From Echria macrotheca (taxonomy: Eukaryota; Ascomycota; Sordariomycetes; Sordariales; Schizotheciaceae), in the NCBI GenBank assembly GCA_030411725.1, contig MU839832.1, positions 744,001 through 808,000 on the forward strand: 64,000 bases of DNA. Reading direction: 5' to 3'. The notes below the pieces were generated by a model. The model was not told where the DNA came from, made no database searches, and saw only the letters and a list, made by a program, of their open reading frames with translations. Positions within the stretch are counted from its first letter, which is position 1. Each line of letters starts with the position of its first letter. The translations under genes were made by a program, and so were the position numbers. Below, in pieces: positions 58,201 through 64,000 of this stretch.

Positions 58201-58506
58201 GGGAACGCGCGCGTCGCCGACTGCACCGGCCGCGTTAGACAATTGCCACCTACACCGGAAACAAAGGAAAGGCAGACGCACGTCTTGCAGGGCCTCTGCG
58301 AAGCTCTCTAGATGCTGGACATGGTAGCTGACCCGGCTGATGTCGTGCGTGGCCACGGGCGACGTCTCGCTGGACGAGCCGTACTGCGATCGGGAGTTAG
58401 CCTGCACGCCCTCGCCGGCGCCCGCTCCAGACGAGGGCCCTACCGTTGAATCGGCACTACTGCCTGGCCGTCGCGACCGCAGCGTCAAGAAATCGGATTC
58501 CGCCAT
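55227..58506 (-). CDS. Caspase-like, homeodomain-like and rhodanese-like fusion protein
   Basis: Exons on the minus strand: 58506-58282, 58220-56541, 56493-55930, 55880-55227; phases agree and give about 1040 residues. Domains: a Ser/Gly-rich N terminus; a caspase-like (C14) fold at about 90-290 with the His motif YYGGHARID (His166) and the Cys motif ILLDCCAGA (Cys210/211), the expected dyad; a disordered Ser/Pro-rich middle; a homeodomain-like helix set at about 597-647 (LEVYFQRDPEPS, then LWFHHRREQERM) in which the normally invariant Asn51 is His640; a rhodanese/Cdc25-like domain at about 675-790 (VDLRSATDFEKSHIHDAVNLR, then CVVFYDR, C748-x5-R754); and an acidic, Gly-rich tail. The intron at 56494 falls just before the WF of the recognition helix. 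Function unknown; signalling or regulated proteolysis is inference. No ATG lies above 58506 in frame before a stop. Confidence 0.85.
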
Positions 58507-59140
58507 TGATTGCACAGTCGATGGCTCCTTCGCAGACACTGGCGGCGGATGAGGGGCGCGCTGGGGGCGGGTCAGCGCAATCGCATGCTCAATTCTGGCA
58601 CCGCGTCGTGGGATGGAGGAGGGACAGAGCGATACATCACGGCGACAAACAGGTGTGTGATTTCACTCATCGTCGTGCTGCTGCTTGCTGCTGCCCGTCC
58701 GAGCCTTCCTCCTCTCACATGCGGGCTGAGCTGGAACCCGGTCACCAATCCGGTTTAGCGCCCGTCCTCTCGCCGGTGAAGCAAAGCGGAAGGCCACCCC
58801 TGGCCACTCCGATTGCCCGACTTTAGGGATGACCCGATTGGTCCATCGACATACTCTAGTTAACACGTGCTGAGTGAGCAATTCGACAGCAGAAACACTA
58901 TTGACTCTATCCATAGCCTTAGGGCCTATATAGGCTTTCTCTGTCAACAAGACGCTGCCGTATTTCCTACTCTGCTTGCCTACGGATTAGGTTCAAGCCT
59001 GCGTAATTCGCCATCGTCGCTGACCCCGTGCTTGTTGCATTGCTCTGTCTAGCAAGCATATCCAACGGCCGTCAATGTCCCTCACCCAGCTCTGGATGAC
59101 CCAACCGCCGTCTGGGATGCCGTCTCGGTCCTGGCTTGGA
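58507..59140. other. Intergenic, promoter of the fusion gene
   Basis: Between two minus-strand genes (fusion gene start and GNAT gene stop). No coding feature supported. Confidence 0.45.
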
Positions 59141-61102
59141 CTAGTAGTTGACCACATCTTTAAAGTCCCCTCCGTTGTGGCAGGTATGCTCGTATACCAC
59201 CACGTCCATCCAGCTCACCGTCTCCGCCCCCTTCTTCGGGGTCCGCAACGCCATATTATAGCGCGCTATCTTGTCGAAGTAGAATGAGTCCTCAAGGACC
59301 ACCTCGATCGACTTCAAGTCCTTCTCGTTTTCCTCCGTGGCCTTCCGCACCTCTGCACTAAACTGATTTCCAGTCGCGTGCAGCACGTTGTAGCTCAGAA
59401 ACATGCGCCACGTCTTTCGGGCGTTAACCTCCGGGCTTCCGTAGATCGGATTCTTAATCGCATCTATGTAATCGTAATTGTCCCGGGTTTCGAACCGCGT
59501 CGAGTGCATCGAAAGCAGCCGGTCCAAGAGGGCACTGCCGACTCGTTTGCGCCTGAAGTCGGGCGAAACGTACAGGTTTACCTTGACCGATGCGCGACTG
59601 GCTTCAGAGGGGCGTCCCCCAAGCCCAAGCGACCAAGGCGAGAGATAGGCAAACCCGGCAATCCTTCCTACCATCGACGTATTGGGCCAAGCCGTGGCTT
59701 CCGGGGGACGACGCGTGCTGGGCGAGATATGCACCTTGCCCGTCGTGGTCTTGAAACCCTTGACAGAACCGTACACGGCCACGAGGAATGGGAGCCCTGC
59801 AGACACGGTCTCCACGGTGAAGATACGCTTGAAGTCGTCCAGCGATAGAGGCTTGGAGTCAGGTGCCTGGAGACCATTCTCCACCTCGTGGTTATAGATC
59901 GCAACCACCTGGACCATGTCGCTTATCTGTGCCGGGCGGATATAGCACGGAATCCGTGGCGCGGAGAGGTCGTAGTCTGGGACGGGCTGCGAGATGATTT
60001 GCGGCTGTTGCTCCTCTTCCTCCTTTTCTTGAATGCTTTCTGTAGGAGCATCCGCCTCCGGAACCCAAGCTGGGTACCTGTTCCAGGCGTTATGAAGATT
60101 TTGCTCTCTATGACGGATATGAACCTTCCGTGTCATGAGCAGGAAGGCCGTCCAAACACGCCATCTCCATTCTCGGCCGCGTCTCTCCCTGCGAATTACA
60201 TACTCTTCCGTGCCTTGGGGAAACTCCACTGAAGCGGGTTCGTTGGATGGGAAACAGTCGCCATATTCGACCGGAGGGAGAAACGTGCCATCGGATGGAT
60301 TGATATCGCGGTGATGGTGATCAGTTGTGTTGAATTTGACTGTCGGGAACTTGATATCCTCAAACTCCGATCTCCAGCTACGGATGAACTGGCCCTCGTA
60401 ATGGATCGGATGCCAGTCATCGCCCAATGTGCCTCGAAAATCACGACGTCCAGCTATCGGAGATCCTTCGTCTGCATCACATTGGCTGCTGCCTGCACCG
60501 CCACCGCGTAGACTAGACACGCTAGGCAGGCTGGGTGTAGGTGATTCATAGAACAGCTGCGGCGCGTTCTTGTTCTTGTTCAACGGCCCGCGGATCGCAG
60601 CGAGGTCGATGGACGGCAGGGTGATGGTGCTCGTGTCCAGGTAGTCTGCCAGAGCGACTGAACGAGGGGGAGGGGTTCTTGCCCGGTGCGCTCCGCCTCT
60701 TGTTGAACCTCGACCTCTTGCTGAGCCTCGGCCTCTTGTTTCACCACGACCTCTTGTTCCACCACGGCCTCGATCCGTCCCCTGGAAAACGCAAGAGGCA
60801 TTCTGCCGCCAAGATGGGCGGTTTTGCTGTCCATTCGAGCCATTTCCCCGTGGCATGGACAAATCTTGCGGCGGGGGAGGGACGGTAGCCTCTTGCTTTT
60901 GCGTGTTCGCACTCGAGACCTTAGGGGGGCTGTTCGTCGGCAAAGGGGGCTCTAAAGCACTGGTCGAGGAGGGCGGTGCCTTCTCCGTCTCTGACTGGTT
61001 GCGACCCGGCGGCACTATGCCGGCTGCGACAAGAAAGCCGTTGGTCGCATTCTTGCTGTCAATGTTGGAGTCGGGCAATGGAGTCTTCCGTCTGCGAGGC
61101 AT
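59141..61102 (-). CDS. GNAT-fold acetyltransferase with RGG-rich segment
   Basis: Intronless, 653 residues. The GNAT-like domain spans about 400-600: IRPAQISDMVQVVAIYNHEV (beta1-alpha1), then VGRIAGFAYLSP (beta4) and VNLYVSPDFRRKRVGSALLDRLL, whose RRKRVGSA is the acetyl-CoA pyrophosphate loop (Q/RxxGxG/A type). The N-terminal part is Pro/Ser rich and contains an arginine-glycine array at about 110-140 (repeated RGRG units), typical of RNA-binding or methylated regions. A middle block (about 215-345) with DDWHPIHYEGQFIRSWRSEFE is conserved-looking but unknown to me. The substrate is unknown; a histone or N-terminal role is not shown. The start at 61102 precedes MPRRRKTPLP, a possible nuclear signal. 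Confidence 0.86.
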   Translation of the reverse strand: MPRRRKTPLPDSNIDSKNATNGFLVAAGIVPPGRNQSETEKAPPSSTSALEPPLPTNSPPKVSSANTQKQEATVPPPPQDLSMPRGNGSNGQQNRPSWRQNASCVFQGTDRGRGGTRGRGETRGRGSARGRGSTRGGAHRARTPPPRSVALADYLDTSTITLPSIDLAAIRGPLNKNKNAPQLFYESPTPSLPSVSSLRGGGAGSSQCDADEGSPIAGRRDFRGTLGDDWHPIHYEGQFIRSWRSEFEDIKFPTVKFNTTDHHHRDINPSDGTFLPPVEYGDCFPSNEPASVEFPQGTEEYVIRRERRGREWRWRVWTAFLLMTRKVHIRHREQNLHNAWNRYPAWVPEADAPTESIQEKEEEEQQPQIISQPVPDYDLSAPRIPCYIRPAQISDMVQVVAIYNHEVENGLQAPDSKPLSLDDFKRIFTVETVSAGLPFLVAVYGSVKGFKTTTGKVHISPSTRRPPEATAWPNTSMVGRIAGFAYLSPWSLGLGGRPSEASRASVKVNLYVSPDFRRKRVGSALLDRLLSMHSTRFETRDNYDYIDAIKNPIYGSPEVNARKTWRMFLSYNVLHATGNQFSAEVRKATEENEKDLKSIEVVLEDSFYFDKIARYNMALRTPKKGAETVSWMDVVVYEHTCHNGGDFKDVVNY

Positions 61103-62283
61103 GGTTAAGTCGAGTATGAAGACTCAATATCCCTGGAACATGTCTTGACGGGGACGGAATCGATGGATATTTAATTTCTGGAATCCTGCGGGTGGAAATG
61201 GTCAGTGATAAGAACAAGAACAGGTGGGAGGGCTGAGGGAACACGAGTTGGAATCGGAGAAGATGAGAGCGGATATGAGGAAGAAACTTACGGTATTCCC
61301 CGACCAGCGGAATGTCTTTGGTGAAACGACTCTGAAGAGTGAATGGTAACTGACGAAGGCCAAGTCTAATCGTGACTCGAAAATGAAAGCGGCGTAATGC
61401 GCAGCTATGAGTGCGGGAAGATGTGAAGACGAAAGCGCGCCAGCAAGAACAATCAAGCTGGCGAGAGTGTTTCGGGGAAAAGTCGAGCAAGAGGAAGTGA
61501 GAGTGTAGGATGGGTAAATAAGAGACTGTCTCGCAAAATCGAGGGAATGAAGCGGCGGAAGGACGTTTCTTTCCCTCGAGAGTCCTGCGCACGAGAAAAT
61601 CTTGCGCAGAAGATTGCGAAGGTGGGAATCTCGTGTGTGGAGGGGGAGAAAAACAGGAAAGGACCGGTCCTCTGTCCGATGTATTAAGTATCGGCCCTGA
61701 GGAAGAATTCGGGACGAAATGGTCAGGCTAACACAAAAAGCACTAGAAATTTATTTAAAAGGGAAGGCACACCCGGGAGTCCACAAAAGAACAGGCGCCA
61801 CATGGAAACAGCGGGTTTACTGTGCATCTCGTCCAAGTGCGAGGGGGCTCATTGCTAACTTCTAGCTTGAAGTTCATCTGCAGAAGGTATGATGGCTAGC
61901 TGGCACTAGGGCAGGTATTTTTTGGCAACTTCCGTTCGGTTCCATATGGCCGCCTCAGCCTCTGACTCAAGCAGCAAGCATGGTGGGTTAATCTCAGATG
62001 AGAGAACATTCGGATAACTTACTCTCTGTAGATTTGCAAGCTGTAGTGGTTTCGTCCTGTCAGAGGGATAGGAGACAATCATGCATCGGTTGTTGGTGTG
62101 GTCGTGATGGGGGGGATCACGTGTGGTCCCAGGCAGCCGGACGCGAAGAGTGGGTCCGCTGCCAAGAAGTGCAGACAACAGCGAACAAACACCAAGTCAC
62201 ACGCATGCACCCTTAGCCACAGCACTTCAAGAATAAGTCCAGAGACCAAGGTGACTTGAAGATACTGGGCCGGTTTTCACAAG
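61103..62283. promoter_or_regulatory. Divergent GNAT/ARL2 promoter region
   Basis: 1.18 kb between divergent start codons. Open frames on the minus strand (61059-61592) run through the GNAT 5' leader and are not supported. No RNA gene seen. Confidence 0.45.
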
Positions 62284-63113
62284 ATGTTGTCTATTCTCCG
62301 AAAAGCCAGGCTCAAGGACAAGGAGCTTCGGATTCTGATGCTGTGAGCACCTGGTGCAAGTCCCCTGACGCCTGTTTCCCCCAGCCTGACCTTCGGCCCT
62401 GTTCTTAGCGGCTTAGACAATGCCGGAAAGACCACCATCGTCAAGAAGATCATGGGCGAGGACGTCAACACCGTCAGCCCAACTCTTGGATTCATCATCA
62501 AGACCATCGATTACGAGGGGTGAGTCGCCCTTTGACCCCATGACAAGGCGGAGGTCTGATGCGCACGGTGCAGCTATAAACTCAACATCTGTAAGCCAAG
62601 CATACTTCTAGTTCCCCGCCAGCACTGACCGACTAGGGGATGTGGGCGGCCAGAAGACGCTGAGGTCGTACTGGAGGAATTATTTCGAGAAGACAGATGC
62701 TCTGATCTGGGTAGTGGATGCGACGGACCGGCTGCGTATCGACGACTGCAGGGACGAGCTCCATGGGCTGCTTCAGGAGGAGGTATGTGCCGATGCTGTT
62801 ATCTTTCCTTGTCACCAGCAGACGCTGTGCAATCGAGCTAATCTGTCGCACAACAGCGACTATCAGGTGCCAGCCTCCTTGTGTTTGCCAACAAGACGGA
62901 TGTTGCTGGGTGCATGACCAGCGAGGAGCTTTTACAGGTTGGTTCCTCACAGGCTCTCCGAGCAGCTGCTAACTGCGCCAGTCCCTTAAACTCGATGAGA
63001 TTCGAACACATCGCTGGAACATCCTGCGGTGCAGTGCCATGACGGGCGAGAATCTCAAGGAGGGTTTGGCGTGGGTTGTGGACGACGCAAAAGCAAGGCT
63101 TTTTCTGTACTAG
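62284..63113 (+). CDS. ARL2: Small GTPase Arl2 (Alp41/Cin4)
   Basis: Arf-like GTPase that works with tubulin cofactors C/D in tubulin folding and microtubule integrity. Six exons: 62284-62342, 62409-62519, 62574-62590, 62637-62782, 62857-62937, 62982-63113; phases agree and give about 181 residues. GTP-binding motifs: G1 GLDNAGKTT (about 21-29), switch-I Thr in SPTLGF, G3 WDVGGQK, G4 NKTD (about 126), and G5 CSAMTG. ELRILML and LRSYWRNYFEKTD are Arl2 marks. The residue after Met is Leu, so the Arf-type N-myristoylation Gly is absent, as expected from Arl2's lack of myristoylation. The third exon is only 17 nt. A sixth-exon end (RLFLY) is shorter than in animals. Confidence 0.94.
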
Positions 63114-63626
63114 AATAAGGTTGACTGGGCAATCGGCAAAACAAAAAGTTGTGTAGCGCCAAACACCGACATCCCCAAATGCTAGGGCTGCGAGCCGCAA
63201 CCTCAAAGCACGGCATGTTCAGTAGACACCATAGCAGAGGTATAATAAAGCAACGGCTTGAAACGTACTACGTGATTTTAACCATTGTGTCAGGACGATC
63301 TATGGTTGCATCTGAACTTGTTGGGACGATGGTGGTCAGAGCGCCAAGACGAACAGCACAGGGTTGTGCGCGAAAAGGGCTTCCGACTGGCTGGACACAT
63401 CCCATGGCCCGCCCGAGCCCCGGACCGGTTTCGACGTCGGCTTTTTGGTGTCCCAATGCCCCTCCAGCGTGTCCAAGGCCCCCAATTGCCTCCAATTCCA
63501 AGGCCGCCGCCGCGCTGAACCGTGAGGGTTTGCTTGTTGACATAGCCGTCGTCTGGGACCACCCCGCGAGTCGCGTGTGCTTCTGCATGTCATGTGTATG
63601 CCGCGACGACTGTCCGCCCAGCCATC
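63114..63626. other. Intergenic ARL2 to the last gene
   Basis: Head-to-tail spacer; ARL2 3' flank and the next promoter. Nothing recognised. Confidence 0.45.
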
Positions 63627-64000
63627 ATGTCCGACGAGGTTTCCGACTTTTTGCGGTCGGTGGAGCTGCTGAAGGGGCGCCGCGAGGAGGAGGACGAGGC
63701 TCGATCCCGCGAGCTCGAGGAGAAGATACTGCAAGAAAAACGAGAACGCCAGGCCCGCCGTGCAGGTACGCCCACAGTCCAATTGCTGCCCTTCCCGTCT
63801 CCGCCGGCCTTGAATCCTATTCGACAATCCGTGGCCGGCGAGACTCGGTGATGCTGCCCTCCGCGTCACACAACCGCAGAGGCTGCAAAATAGAAGTTTC
63901 CTACTGACCGTGTCTCTTGCCTCTGGCTCCGCAGAACGCGCCAGATCCATCTCCCCTCAGAAATCGTCACCCGCGAACACGCCGTCGCCCACTGCCCAGC
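63627..64000 (+). CDS. Partial gene, coiled-coil N terminus, unknown
   Basis: Exon 1 (63627-63765) encodes 46 residues starting MSDEVSDFLRSVELLKGRRE, very rich in Glu, Arg and Lys with a heptad-like pattern (EEEDEARSRELEEKILQEKRERQARRA). The 169-nt intron 63766-63934 ends GCAG, with branch point CTACTGAC, and exon 2 continues RARSISPQKSSPANTPSPTAQ to the window edge. The exon junction phase fits (G|AA). I do not recognise the full protein; the SP/TP-rich second exon suggests a phosphorylated scaffold. The intron also holds a candidate C/D snoRNA. Confidence 0.75.
63840..63916 (+). ncRNA. Possible intronic C/D box snoRNA
   Basis: In the first intron of the last gene. C-box-like TGATGC (63849-63854; consensus has A last) and D box CTGA (63904-63907) are flanked by near-perfect 9-nt arms, GAGACTCGG and CCGTGTCTC, with one mismatch. 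Size (77 nt) is canonical. The bases before the D box include AGTTTCCT, an 8-nt match to a conserved AGGAAACT of large-subunit rRNA, but the match stops there. The D box overlaps the branch point, which weakens the case. Confidence 0.3.

Overview
The window is nuclear DNA of a filamentous ascomycete, most likely a Sordariomycete. Genes have short introns (about 46-90 bp) with GT..AG ends and CTAAC/CTGAC branch points, GC-rich third codon positions, and best family matches among Pezizomycotina-type housekeeping proteins. I recognise no transposon, CRISPR array or bacterial-type operon. All gene models were spliced by hand; exon coordinates are given in each entry.

Left half (1-31 kb): a compact block of conserved eukaryotic genes. 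In order: SEC15 (exocyst), HAP5/NF-YC (CCAAT-binding complex), FCF2 (small-subunit processome; its intron holds a candidate C/D snoRNA), mitochondrial uS10m/RSM10, mitochondrial Trp-tRNA synthetase, a KAP122/importin-13-type karyopherin, aminopeptidase P, a FUN14-family membrane protein, an unknown nuclear-type protein with paired basic motifs, TIP41, Aurora/Ipl1 kinase, ATP23 protease, glutamate 5-kinase, NIP7 and a zinc alcohol dehydrogenase. Several are linked by role: ribosome making (FCF2, NIP7, uS10m), mitochondrial upkeep (uS10m, MSW1, ATP23, FUN14) and PP2A/TOR or mitotic signalling (TIP41, Aurora). Neighbours are mostly convergent or divergent pairs.

Middle (31-55 kb): a gene-poor region. 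It holds a decayed coding stretch, one tRNA-Glu(UUC), and a single convincing protein gene, a TALE-class homeodomain protein (37981-40146, minus). That gene is flanked by about 4.8 kb and 15 kb with no gene I can support. The flanks are full of microsatellites, homopolymer runs, the palindrome TACCTAGGTA, inverted repeats, and about three times the expected number of TGACAG/CTGTCA hexamers, which is the core site of TALE homeodomains. I read this as a large regulatory landscape, possibly autoregulatory.

Right part (55-64 kb): a four-exon gene for a roughly 1040-residue protein that joins a caspase-like (C14) domain, a degenerate homeodomain and a rhodanese/Cdc25-like domain. This is the most unusual object in the window. 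It is followed by a GNAT acetyltransferase with an RGG-rich segment, the small GTPase ARL2 (with a 17-nt exon), and the start of a coiled-coil-rich gene cut off by the window end, whose first intron may hold a second C/D snoRNA.
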